A stretch of DNA of 64,000 nucleotides from Desulfobacula sp. (GTDB lineage Bacteria; Desulfobacterota; Desulfobacteria; Desulfobacterales; Desulfobacteraceae): contig NZ_JAQYWD010000012.1 in the NCBI RefSeq assembly GCF_030145145.1, positions 62,001 through 126,000 of the forward strand. Direction: 5' to 3'. A model generated the notes under the pieces. That model did not search any database, was not told the origin of the DNA, and saw only the letters and a list, made by a program, of their open reading frames with translations. Both the position numbers and the translations under genes were made by a program. Shown in pieces: positions 17,881 through 27,000 of this stretch (position 1 is its first letter; every line of letters starts with the position of its first letter).

Positions 17881-18272
17881 TATTCTTTTAATAAAAACGC
17901 GTAGACCTGTTCAATGGCCTGATAATATTTTCCACAAATCATTTGAACCGCTTTGGTAAAAATTTCATCACTATAGGTATGTGCCATCAAATTTCTTTGT
18001 TCCAGCATTTCAAGCCAGGTTTCTCCATCCTCAATTATTTCGTATTCAAAGGCTTTCTTAATAACCTCCCTTGGATATTTTACATCCACATTTTTAGCTT
18101 CAAGAAAATCCTTGAGTGTTTTCCAGGCTAACTCAAACGTATATTCAAATCTCTGAACCATTCCTTCTTTTTCCAGGACAGAGAGTTTGTCAACAACTAA
18201 GACAGCATCCGAAAATTGCTGATAGGCTTTTTTAAAATTCTTAAACCGCTGCTTCCAACGAATATCTTCCAT
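17880..18272 (-). CDS. hepT: HEPN-domain toxin (HepT / HI0074 family)
   Basis: The 130-aa helical protein is of the nucleotidyltransferase substrate-binding (HI0074-like) type. It contains RNLMAHTY, a good match to the RNase motif Rx4-6H of HEPN toxins, and FEYTFELAWKTLKDFL, a conserved helix of this subgroup. As a HepT-type toxin it would cleave RNA unless modified by the MNT partner encoded downstream. Both genes lie between two same-direction copies of a RAYT element. Confidence 0.87.
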   Translation of the reverse strand: MEDIRWKQRFKNFKKAYQQFSDAVLVVDKLSVLEKEGMVQRFEYTFELAWKTLKDFLEAKNVDVKYPREVIKKAFEYEIIEDGETWLEMLEQRNLMAHTYSDEIFTKAVQMICGKYYQAIEQVYAFLLKE

Positions 18273-18316
18273 ATTTGATGGACTCCTTTGGTTTATTAGG
18301 GGGACACTTTTATTAG

Positions 18317-19046
18317 GGGGACACTTTACTTATCTTTCTTTTTAGGCCCGGGTTTTTCAGGTTTGAGTTTTCGATCCAAGAGGAGCTCAATTCTATCAAT
18401 AAAAGAATCGACTCCTAATGGCCGCCCGGTTCGTTCATGTTTCCTAAACACTTCTATTTCAGACGCATGGACATCAAGATCTAAAAAATTTTCCCAGGGT
18501 TTATTTACCAGTTCCAGCAATGGTTTTGTTTTCACAAGGATATTATCCTTGCCGTTCAGATGCGGACCAGCACTGCTCCAACACCACTCCTCAGGTCTTT
18601 TAACCAAACCAGCCCGGACTGGATTTAATTCTATATATTTTGCACATGAGAACAAATACTTTTCGTCCATGATAAAGGATGAAAATCTCCCCTGCCATAA
18701 ATGACCACGCCATCCTTCCCGGAAATTGATTCGTCTTGTATAGCGTCTGTGGGCTTCACCTATCGCAAGGTTCAATCCATCCTTTGTTTCAGGCACAGCA
18801 ATTAGATGAATGTGATTTGGCATAAGGCAATAACACCAGATTTCAACTTGATGTTTCATGCACCATTCTGACATCAACTCCAAATAGGATTGGTAGTCTT
18901 CATCGTTGAAAAATGTCTGCTGGCGCCTGTTTCCCCGCTGCGTTACATGATGGGGAATTCCCGGCGCGACTGCTCTTGCGATTCGGGCCATACTGAGAAT
19001 GAATCAGATATTCTGGCTTTTGTCAATAATTAAATAAGGTGTCCCC
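18317..19046 (-). mobile_element. Complete RAYT (IS200-like, REP-associated) element
   Basis: The 730-bp unit has inverted ends GGGGACACTTTAC (18317) and a GGTGTCCCC end (19046) and holds one transposase gene. A second GGGGACACTTT end precedes it at 18300, together with a copied stretch of flank (TTATTAG). Its right end is eight bases from the stop codon of the AAA ATPase gene. Confidence 0.88.
18326..18991 (-). CDS. REP-associated tyrosine transposase (RAYT)
   Basis: The 221-aa product starts MARIARAVAPGIPHHVTQRG, the usual RAYT opening. It contains the HUH motif MPNHIHLI (about residues 58-65) and the catalytic tyrosine region YIELNPVRAGLV, so it is a Y1 single-strand transposase related to IS200/IS605 TnpA. 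The C-terminal tail is basic (KPGPKKKDK). Enzymes of this group act on REP palindromes and may spread them. The gene looks intact. It is the most likely source of the GGGGACAC ends seen elsewhere in the window; that link is inferred from the matching end sequence. Confidence 0.92.
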   Translation of the reverse strand: MARIARAVAPGIPHHVTQRGNRRQQTFFNDEDYQSYLELMSEWCMKHQVEIWCYCLMPNHIHLIAVPETKDGLNLAIGEAHRRYTRRINFREGWRGHLWQGRFSSFIMDEKYLFSCAKYIELNPVRAGLVKRPEEWCWSSAGPHLNGKDNILVKTKPLLELVNKPWENFLDLDVHASEIEVFRKHERTGRPLGVDSFIDRIELLLDRKLKPEKPGPKKKDK

Positions 19047-19054
19047 GAATAAAA

Positions 19055-20635
19055 TCACATGCCCCAGACCATAATATCCCGGCCTTTGTAATTTCTTTTT
19101 TCCGAAAAAATTTTTTCATCCCAGGAAATATCATCACCCCTATTGAATATTACAAGATGACCGTCCGAACTGCCACACCTTTCCATATACCTGGCTGTCT
19201 GCGCAAGACCCTGCTCAATGGTCTTTTCAAGGCTTTTATATAAAATCTTAAGTTCTATGATGGTTTTTTGAATATCACGATTCCCTTTGTTCCAGATCAC
19301 AAGCAGATCGGTACGCATCCTGCCAAGGCCATATTCACGCTCAATTCTTCCCCCGGAATTTACTATCCTTTGAAGAAAAGCCTGGAGCAAAAGCTGAGGA
19401 CCGGCCTCTTTATAGCTGAACCGTTCAATCCAGTGCTCGGAATGCTCCCTGAAAAATTCCTGAAACTCAATCAAAAGCTTATTCGTATCAAGGCTGCCAT
19501 CCGCTTTTACATACCAGAGAGTTTCAAAACTCATCATTTCCTGGGTTGTCGCCACCAGCATACGAGGTATAATCTCAGTATATATTGGATTACTGATTGC
19601 CACATGGGGTTTCCGCCGGATAAGACCCAGATCATACACATAGTCCAGATCATCAACTGAGATATTTGATGCCCCGGGCATACCCATGAGAACCGGTTCC
19701 ACAACACTTCGCACCCGCTCCTCTTTCAGTTTGTCTGCAAGCTGGTCAAGATGGGTTTCCCTCCTGAGAATAAGCGACTCCTTTGCCTGGGTTATCATAT
19801 CCTCAGCGATAGGGGTTGACCGGTCCCTACCCTCTTTTAATTTAAAACAGACCTCATAGGCTAAGGCAGATACAAGCCAGGGCTGCCCCAAAGTATACGC
19901 CCAGATACGGTCCACTGCAGCTCTGGTAAACGTCTGCCCGGTCTCGTTTGTATGCTGAGTCAAAAGAGATTCAACCTCATTCTTAGTAAAATCTCCAAGT
20001 CTTAATGACTCAGCCTTTATATTAAATGCACTGCCCCCTGTTATCACTGATTTATCTTTGTCTGAATGGATCCTGTAATCCCTGACATCCCTGACACCGC
20101 AGAGAATAATGGATTGGGGAAAATTTGCCGGCCGCTTGTCATACCCTGATCTTATCTGCCTTAAAACCGAAATCAACGTATCCCCCACAAGGGAATCAAT
20201 CTCATCGATTATCAAAACGACTGGCCTGGAGCTGTTTGCTGCCCATAAACTTAAAATTTCATTTAATGCTGAAAACGCATTATTCGTTTCAAACACCCGA
20301 GGTCGTATTTTGTCTATGAAATCATCATTTAAAATATTTATAGCTCTGGAACTTAGATCTGCTACGATTGTATGAATTCCAGCTACAACATCTTCCCTTA
20401 CTGCCTGGGCAGCTTCCACATTCATATATAGCGCATGATATTTACCCGCTTGGTTAAGGTGCTCCATCAAGGCAAGCATACAGGTTGTTTTTCCTGTCTG
20501 CCGGGGTGCATGAAGGACAAAATACTTTTCCTGGTCAATGAGCATTAAAATATCATCAAGATCAAACCGCTCAAGCGGAGGAATCGTATAATGCTTTTTG
20601 CTTTTACAAGGCCCGGCCGTATTAAAAAAACGCAT
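19055..20635 (-). CDS. AAA ATPase with C-terminal PD-(D/E)XK-like domain
   Basis: The product is about 526 aa. The Walker A-like motif APRQTGKTT is near residue 44 and Walker B is VVLIIDEIDSL. A winged-helix-like region follows. The C-terminus has RTDLLVIWNKG and IELKI, which fit the D and ExK positions of a PD-(D/E)XK nuclease fold. This is a common, poorly understood bacterial family of AAA-ATPase-like proteins, often found in mobile regions. I preferred the ATG at 20635 (GGAT upstream; family members start at this point, MRFFNTAGP) over one 23 codons upstream. A deleted copy lies at 32783-33232. Confidence 0.8.
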   Translation of the reverse strand: MRFFNTAGPCKSKKHYTIPPLERFDLDDILMLIDQEKYFVLHAPRQTGKTTCMLALMEHLNQAGKYHALYMNVEAAQAVREDVVAGIHTIVADLSSRAINILNDDFIDKIRPRVFETNNAFSALNEILSLWAANSSRPVVLIIDEIDSLVGDTLISVLRQIRSGYDKRPANFPQSIILCGVRDVRDYRIHSDKDKSVITGGSAFNIKAESLRLGDFTKNEVESLLTQHTNETGQTFTRAAVDRIWAYTLGQPWLVSALAYEVCFKLKEGRDRSTPIAEDMITQAKESLILRRETHLDQLADKLKEERVRSVVEPVLMGMPGASNISVDDLDYVYDLGLIRRKPHVAISNPIYTEIIPRMLVATTQEMMSFETLWYVKADGSLDTNKLLIEFQEFFREHSEHWIERFSYKEAGPQLLLQAFLQRIVNSGGRIEREYGLGRMRTDLLVIWNKGNRDIQKTIIELKILYKSLEKTIEQGLAQTARYMERCGSSDGHLVIFNRGDDISWDEKIFSEKRNYKGRDIMVWGM

Positions 20636-20765
20636 GAGTATATCCAAACAACTAAACGGTTGACTTAATATATCAAACTTATGAAAAATTGAGTTTTTAT
20701 GCAAGTTTTATTGATGGATAGCAGCAATTCTCAGCCCCATACGGTTTTGAATTTTAGAACGTCTG

Positions 20766-20872
20766 GTTTACATGATGGGGAATTCCCGGCGCTACTTGCC
20801 CTTGCTTTTCGTCCCACATTAAAAAGGAATCAAATCCTATAGCTGTCGTCGATAATTGAGTACGGTCCCCCG
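20766..20872 (-). mobile_element. 5' remnant of a RAYT element
   Basis: The reverse strand encodes VAPGIPHHV, the RAYT N-terminus, but the frame upstream is altered and everything downstream is missing. The outer end reads ACGGTCCCCC in place of AAGGTGTCCCC. The bases TATAGCTGTCGTC just inside the end recur in the remnant at 21634-21673. The rest of the 20705-20962 gap holds the mazE promoter. Confidence 0.7.
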
Positions 20873-20892
20873 AATTGAAATGAAAACAATAA

Positions 20893-20930
20893 TTGACTTT
20901 ACCCATAGATGTAATTACAATAGTTACATC
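20893..20930 (+). promoter_or_regulatory. Promoter and overlapping operator of the MazEF-like pair
   Basis: TTGACT (20893-20898), a 17-base spacer and TACAAT (20916-20921) form a strong sigma-70 promoter. GATGTAA (20908-20914) and TTACATC (20924-20930) are a perfect inverted repeat that overlaps the -10 box, the position expected for autorepression by the antitoxin complex. Confidence 0.75.
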
Positions 20931-20962
20931 TTCAATTAACACTAATTTTAGGAAAATTAATC

Positions 20963-21235
20963 ATGGAAAAACAAATCCGTACAAGGGATATTAAACTTAT
21001 CCCTATTGGAAATTCCAAGGGAGTTCGCATCCCCAAAACACTCCTTCAAAAATATGGTTTTCACAACTCTCTTTTGCTTGAAGAAACAGACAAAGGACTG
21101 CTGCTTAGGAAGAAAGACGATAATAAACTTTCCTGGGAAGATACCTATAAAGCAATGGCCAATGAGAAAGAAGAGTGGGGCAATTTTGACAACGTACTTC
21201 TTGACGGACTAGAAGATGAAGACTTTGAATATTAA
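20963..21235 (+). CDS. mazE: MazE-like antitoxin (AbrB/SpoVT fold)
   Basis: The 90-aa protein begins with a SpoVT-AbrB DNA-binding domain (residues 10-50: IPIGNSKGVRIPKTLLQKYG), with an acidic C-terminal tail (LEDEDFEY) that in the family blocks the toxin. The ATG has AGGAAAA upstream. It overlaps the toxin gene by 20 bases, so the two are cotranslated. It probably represses its own promoter through the inverted repeat at 20908-20930. Confidence 0.9.
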   Translation: MEKQIRTRDIKLIPIGNSKGVRIPKTLLQKYGFHNSLLLEETDKGLLLRKKDDNKLSWEDTYKAMANEKEEWGNFDNVLLDGLEDEDFEY

Positions 21236-21551
21236 AAGGTATGCAATATATTTTGCTGACCTCAATCCCACAATAGGAAGCGAAATTAAAAAACCGCGTC
21301 CTGTTGTCATCATCAGCCAGGATGAAATGAACACACATTTAGAAACGGTTGTTGTATGCCCTTTAACCTCAAAACTTCACCCACAATGGAGAACCCGTCT
21401 CCAGATCACCTGTGCAAATAAAAAGGCTGAAATCGCAGTGGATCAAATACGCACCATTAGCAAACAGAGATTGAAAAAGAAACTCGACACCCTGTCAAAC
21501 ACCACCGCCGCTCAATTAAGAAAGCTTATAACGGATATGTATGGAGAATAA
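21216..21551 (+). CDS. mazF: MazF/PemK-type mRNA interferase toxin
   Basis: The 111-aa protein shows the family hallmarks: IYFADLNPTIGSEIKKPRPVVIIS near the N-terminus and VVVCPLTSK in the middle. Such toxins cut single-stranded mRNA at short motifs. It overlaps the antitoxin gene. Length and motifs are normal, so it is probably functional. RAYT-type end remnants lie within 50 bases after its stop. Confidence 0.92.
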   Translation: MKTLNIKRYAIYFADLNPTIGSEIKKPRPVVIISQDEMNTHLETVVVCPLTSKLHPQWRTRLQITCANKKAEIAVDQIRTISKQRLKKKLDTLSNTTAAQLRKLITDMYGE

Positions 21552-21590
21552 ACTTTTCTTCAAGGGCTATCCAACACCGTCACAATTAAG

Positions 21591-21673
21591 TAAGATGTTT
21601 CCCGAATTGGAATTGAACCGAATTAAAATTAAAAGATTATAGCTGTCGTCAATAATTGGGTAAGGTGTTTCCC
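21591..21673. repeat. Two degenerate RAYT-type right ends
   Basis: AATTAAGTAAGATGTTTCCC (near 21591) and AATTGGGTAAGGTGTTTCCC (near 21653) resemble the ATAAGGTGTCCCC right end of the complete RAYT element. The second is preceded by TATAGCTGTCGTC, shared with the remnant at 20766-20872. No coding sequence is present here. Confidence 0.55.
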
Positions 21674-21781
21674 AAATTATATGATTAAATATTTGACATT
21701 TATAATCAATAGTTTTATTTATACTTAAAACTATTTTATTTCTAATACCAAGCAGCAACACCTAAACTAAAGTGGGTATCT

Positions 21782-22990
21782 GTGATAAGAGATTACATAA
21801 AACGAGAAGGCTACATCAATAAAATAGCGCCATTTATAAATAAGGACATCATTAAAATACTGGTGGGTCAAAGGCGGGTCGGAAAAAGTTATATGCTTTT
21901 CCAACTCATTGATCACATCAAAAATATTGATGAACGTCACCATATTATTTATATAAATAAAGAGATGCATGATTTTGAATTCATTAAGAATGCTGTCGAG
22001 TTACTTGATTATATCCATAAAAAAACGGATAAAAAACGTAACAACTATGTTTTCATAGATGAAATCCAGGAAATTCAGAACTTTGAACGAGCAGTTCGCA
22101 GCCTTCTGGCTGAAGGTGGATATGATATATATTGTACAGGAAGTAATGCAAATCTTCTTTCCAGCGAAATAGCGACACACCTTGCCGGAAGATATTTGGA
22201 ATTTGAAATATTCTGCTTGTCTTACGATGAATTTTTAATTTTTCACAAACTTGAAGACAGTCATAATGCTCTGTTAAAATACATTAAATATGGTGGACTT
22301 CCCTTTCTTATACATCTCAAACTTGAAGATCATATAATTTATGACTATTTAAACAATATTTATAAAACAATTTTGTATAAAGACATTATAGCCAGGCATA
22401 GTGTACGCAATACTGCTTTCCTTGAACGATTGGTTGAGTATCTTGCAGATAACACTGGAAGCTTGGTTTCAGCAAAGAAAATCAGTGATTTTTTAAAATC
22501 ACAAAAAATCAATATTTCTCCCAATGTTGTGTTGAATTATCTTTCATATCTTTCAAATGCTTTTTTCATTTTTAAAGTTCAAAGAGCTGATATTCAAGGG
22601 AAAAAAATATTTGAAATCGGAGAAAAATACTATTTTGAAGATATAGGGCTTCGACATGCCGTAAGAGGATATCACCAGAACGATATTAATAAAATCCTTG
22701 AGAATTTAGTCTTCCTTCATCTCAAAATATCAGGATATTCAGTTCACACCGGCAAACTTAAAGACAAGGAAATTGATTTTGTCTGCACCAGAGGAGATGA
22801 AAAGCTCTACGTCCAGGTTGTATATCGCATAACAGATCAAAAAGTTCATGCAAGGGAATTTGGCAATTTATCCATGATCAGGGATAATCATCCAAAGATT
22901 GTTGTATCAATGGATGAAATGATGGGGCAAGGATACAAGGGTATTAAACATTTACACATAAGACAATTTCTATCCCAAGACAGAACATAA
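21782..22990 (+). CDS. AAA_14 / DUF4143 family ATPase
   Basis: The 402-aa protein has Walker A VGQRRVGKSYML near residue 29 and Walker B YVFIDEIQEI near residue 95, then a helical middle and a C-terminal DUF4143 region with IDFVCTRGDEKLYVQVVY, a degenerate nuclease-like core. DUF4143 ATPases are widespread, poorly characterised and often in accessory DNA. The start appears to be GTG at 21782. It stands alone between RAYT-type remnants, next to the MazEF-type pair. Confidence 0.85.
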   Translation: MIRDYIKREGYINKIAPFINKDIIKILVGQRRVGKSYMLFQLIDHIKNIDERHHIIYINKEMHDFEFIKNAVELLDYIHKKTDKKRNNYVFIDEIQEIQNFERAVRSLLAEGGYDIYCTGSNANLLSSEIATHLAGRYLEFEIFCLSYDEFLIFHKLEDSHNALLKYIKYGGLPFLIHLKLEDHIIYDYLNNIYKTILYKDIIARHSVRNTAFLERLVEYLADNTGSLVSAKKISDFLKSQKINISPNVVLNYLSYLSNAFFIFKVQRADIQGKKIFEIGEKYYFEDIGLRHAVRGYHQNDINKILENLVFLHLKISGYSVHTGKLKDKEIDFVCTRGDEKLYVQVVYRITDQKVHAREFGNLSMIRDNHPKIVVSMDEMMGQGYKGIKHLHIRQFLSQDRT

Positions 22991-23073
22991 ACTTCAAATC
23001 TCCAAATACCCTTCCCGGCCGGTTTCCCTCAAACCAAACAGATATAATTCCATATATCTGTTACAGGCTAATA

Positions 23074-23123
23074 AATCCCTTAATAATTAGGTAAGGTGTC
23101 CCCGGAATAAAAGAGGTGTCCCC
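23074..23123. repeat. RAYT-type right end in tandem duplicate
   Basis: A right end (TAATTAGGTAAGGTGTCCCC) is followed by a 20-base exact tandem repeat, GGTGTCCCCGGAATAAAAGA, whose unit contains the element end plus the neighbouring bases. The motif copies are at 23096-23103 and 23116-23123. The next gene's stop codon lies just beyond. Confidence 0.7.
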
Positions 23124-23132
23124 GGAATAAAA

Positions 23133-23300
23133 TTATTCTTTGATAATAAATTCTTCCAGTTTTTCAAACAGCGAATCCGGCCATTGTTCGGCATGCAAAA
23201 AAAGGTCTTTTTCTTCTTCGGTCAGGCTTTCTTTAATACTGGGCGGTAAACTGTCATAGGACATCTGTCGTTCTTTATCGATTTTCTTTTTAGCGTTCAT
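23133..23300 (-). CDS. Small conserved-looking acidic protein
   Basis: The product is a 55-aa hydrophilic protein with no membrane segment: a basic start (MNAKKKIDKERQ) and a long acidic helix-like tail. I recognise no family. The ATG at 23300 has AAAGGAAC at a good distance; an earlier ATG at 23333 has none. It follows rsmE on the same strand by less than 50 bases and may be the last gene of that operon. A duplicated RAYT end abuts its stop codon. Confidence 0.55.
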   Translation of the reverse strand: MNAKKKIDKERQMSYDSLPPSIKESLTEEEKDLFLHAEQWPDSLFEKLEEFIIKE

Positions 23301-23346
23301 TTTGTGTTCCTTTAGGATTCTTTTGGTCTTCATTTAATGGTCATTT

Positions 23347-24057
23347 TTAAGCACACAGCCTTGAAATCAAATAAGTCACTGCGGTTTCAACCCGCAGGAT
23401 TCTGGGTCCGATGTGACAGGATAAAAACCCCTGTTTTTCCAATGTGTCCACTTCAATATCAATAAACCCCCCTTCGGGTCCGATCACAAGGATTGTCTCC
23501 CTGTCTACACTTGAAGGACAAAGGGTTGACGTTTTCGGATGGGCGGTGATACACAACCGGTCCGTTGACATCATTGGCAGTTCTTCGGTGACAAACCGGG
23601 TAAAAAACCGCCGTTGGTAAATTTGGGGCAATATTGTATCCCGGCTTTGTTCCAGACCCAGGACCATCTGATCTCTCAGATGATCCGCATTCAGCCAGGG
23701 GCTTTGCCAGAAACTTTTTTCCACTCGCCATGAATTGATCAGATAAATCTGCTTCACCCCCAGGCTGGTGACACTCTCAATGATCCGTTTGAGCATTTTC
23801 GGTCTGGGAAGGGCCAAAACAAGGATTAACGGCAAGGGCTTTGGCGGATCCGTATCCAGACGAACAGTCATTTCAAGGGAATCATCTGATATCCGGGTAA
23901 TCCGCCCCGTACCGATTCGATCATTTAAAAGGCCGCACACCAACTGATCACGATCCTTGATCTTGTTGACGGACATCAAATGCTCAAACCGCCTGCCCGT
24001 GATAACCACACGGTCCGGGTCGATAAAATCCTTTGTTTCCAAAAGCACCAGGTTCAT
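23347..24057 (-). CDS. rsmE: 16S rRNA (uracil-1498-N3)-methyltransferase RsmE
   Basis: The 236-aa protein is of the usual RsmE length (about 243 aa). The C-terminal SPOUT/knot part shows ILVIGPEGGF and the ending GPRILRVETAV, both diagnostic. It methylates N3 of U1498 in 16S rRNA using S-adenosylmethionine. The ATG at 24057 begins one base after the preceding gene's stop codon (TAATATG), so it is translationally coupled to the dehydrogenase. Confidence 0.95.
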   Translation of the reverse strand: MNLVLLETKDFIDPDRVVITGRRFEHLMSVNKIKDRDQLVCGLLNDRIGTGRITRISDDSLEMTVRLDTDPPKPLPLILVLALPRPKMLKRIIESVTSLGVKQIYLINSWRVEKSFWQSPWLNADHLRDQMVLGLEQSRDTILPQIYQRRFFTRFVTEELPMMSTDRLCITAHPKTSTLCPSSVDRETILVIGPEGGFIDIEVDTLEKQGFLSCHIGPRILRVETAVTYLISRLCA

Positions 24058-24058
24058 A

Positions 24059-27000
24059 TTAAAACGTGACCACCTCATTGTTCCGAACTAGGGTATTGAA
24101 TTTTTTTTCCCAGTTTTCCCCGCCTTTAAGGAACGCCAGTTCCTGGGCCAGATGGACGGGAGTTATTCGTTGATGTCGACCCAGTCCCTGGAGGCAGGAC
24201 GGACAATTGGTTAATATTTTATGAAACGTTGATGGCCCATTTTCTTGTTGATCGGTTTGCTTTTTCAGAATTTCTTTTTCCAGGGCATTTTTCTTTCGTT
24301 CCAGCATGCCATTGGTAATATCCGGCCGGGAAAGTGCCAGGGTACCCGCCTCTGAGCAGCAGTAGGGAACCTGTTGAATGATATTGTCCCTGCAATGCCG
24401 CTTTAATACGTCCATGGCCGTGTCCTTTAAAGAATCATGACACGGCTCATGGTACAGGTAATCTTCATGAAACACCAGGGAATCATCCCGTTTGAGCACA
24501 TAGTCTGAAATATCTTGAACCGCACACTCAAATATGCCGGCTGCATCCATATCATTGAGGGCTTCCATACAGGTGCCGCAACTGACAATACAGGCATCAA
24601 TGGTCAAATCCTGGAACATGTCCCGTATCTGGCTCAGAACAATGATATTTTCCAGGGTCATCCGGTCATGGTCGGACCGTTTGCCATTGACAAGAAAGGG
24701 ATACCCGCAGCACAGGTTAGACGGGGGTAAAATCACCCGGGTCTGATTTTCCAGCAACAGAAAAATGGATGCCATGGAGATCTTTGAAAACACCCGTTCA
24801 CTGCCGCATCCGGGAAAATAAACGACAGTGGCATGCGCCGGTCCTTCCGGTTCCAGAACAACGGCTTGATGATTACCGGTATCCGGTAAAACAGCCCGCA
24901 ACGGTTTTGCATCCGGTTTCGCCACAGGGGATTGGAGCAGTTGAAACCATCGTTTTTGACCCAGACCCGTGTGTCTTTTCAACGGTGATACCCCCTTTGT
25001 TACCGTGCGCTGGACACGGCCCCCCATCCCCAGAAAAGCGGTCCTCAATACCGGATTGAGATGGTTGTTTTTACAGGAAAGAAAGCCCAGGGTAAATCGG
25101 GTGCCCAGGGCCGTATGCTTAAATCCCCTGTTTTCAAGTATCTCCCGTTCTTTGATGGCAATGCGGCCGGAATCGATATTGACCGGGCATTCCTTAAAAC
25201 ACTTGTGGCAGATGGTACAATGATCCGCGATCTGTTCAATCTTTTTTAATATCTCAAACCCGGTGGACTGGGTTCTCTGGGTAATGTACAGCAAGGCCTC
25301 AATCAACGATCCCAGGGACAGATTTTTATTTCTCGGGTGGAAAAACATATTTTTAGCCGGGTAAAACACCGGACATTTGGGTTTGCACCTGCCGCACCGG
25401 ACACAATGGGCAATCTCCATGGCCAGGTCTGACAACGACCCGTGGTTTAAAATCCTGGCCTCAAGTTCCAGCAGGTTAAAAGAGGGGGTAAACACTTTTT
25501 GAATAATGTCCGGATCAAGCAGCTTGCCAGGATTCATGAGTCCGTTGGGATCAATGCTTTTCCGGTAGTTGGTAAACCGATCGATGCTCGCCTGGTCCAG
25601 ATATTTAACCTTTGTGATGCCGATGCCGTGTTCGCCGGAAACCACCCCGTTCAATCGAACCGCCTTTTCCATGATGTGGTCGGCCGTTTGATGGGCCCGT
25701 TCCATCATCTGGCGGTCATTGGACAGCACCGGTATATTGACATGGACGTTTCCATCACCGGCATGCATATGGGTGGCAATGACAATCAGCCTTGCCTTTG
25801 TCTGTTCATAAATCCGGGTCACAATGTCAATGACCAGGGTATAGCCGCGTAAACTGGCAATGACCTCCGTGTAGAAATTTTTCGTATGAATCCCGGCCTC
25901 CAACGCATCCCGGGACGCTATCTCCAGTTTTTTCCGGGTACGGTAGGCCAGGTCCTTGGCCTGCCCTACCCGTTTCTGCAGCAGTTCGGGATCTGCCAGG
26001 GGCACGGCCGTATCCAGGTAGGCAACAATGTTCAGGATCACCTGGGTCTGGTTGAATTTTTTCTCTTGAAGATTATACTGGTCCACGAACCGTGCAAACT
26101 CAGCCAATGCATCAATGGGCAAGACAATGTCTTCATTCAATTTAAATGCGTTGGTATGGGCTGCGATGGCCCCCAGGCGCTTCCTGTCCTGCCAGAACCG
26201 CTGGGCCTGGGTCTCGTCCCTGGCCATGGTCAACCCGGTCTTGTCATAGGGGTCGAGAATCGCTTCAAGGGTTTTAGCCCCGGCCTGCAAGCGTTCCTTG
26301 TCATTGGACACCATATCCACCAGCAGCACGGCAATCAGCCGGGTGCCCACGGATGTTTTGGTCTTGTACTGGATGGCCTTGACGTATTCTTCATCAAAAT
26401 GCTCCAAGGCCATCAATGCCGGGTCCTGGTTGGAGAATGCCCGGGAAATATCGGCAATGACTTGTCCTGCCTGGCTCATATCGTTGCCAAAAAACTCAAT
26501 GCAGCAGGTCTGTTTAAATTGAAATTCAGGATAGAGGATAAACCTGGCAGAAGTGATAATCCCGTCACATCCCTCTTTTTGAAGTCCCAAAAGCCCGTTC
26601 AAGGTCTTATTGGTCACATCTTTGCCCAGCCCTTTTTTGCGCAGTTGATCTGCCCGCAAGCCAATGGTCTGAACCAATTGTCCATCAGGAGAATAAATAT
26701 CAAATACAACCCGATCCCGGGGTAGGGTTTTCCGTAACGGATGGTCGCGCCGCTTAACCGTGTAGGCGATCCCATCGGGCATGGTGATGTTATAGGACAG
26801 CACATTATCAATGGCCGTACCAAACAATACCGCTTTTTTCCCACCGGCATTTTCCGACAAATTCCCCCCAATGGTGCAGGCCCAGGCGCTGGTGGGATCT
26901 GTGGCAAAGATAAACCCGTTCTTGTTGGCCACGTCAATGGCATCCTGGGTGATCACCCCGGCCCCCAGTGTGATGGCAGCATAGGGAGTGTTGTCTTTTA

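Noticed and set aside
20754-20942. Short minus-strand frame ending VAPGIPHHV
   Set aside because: It is a fused remnant of the RAYT N-terminus across the mazE promoter region, not a gene.
25886-26725. Long plus-strand frame of 279 codons
   Set aside because: It is a shadow of the FAD/Fe-S dehydrogenase gene with GC-rich codons on the other strand; no motif or ribosome site.
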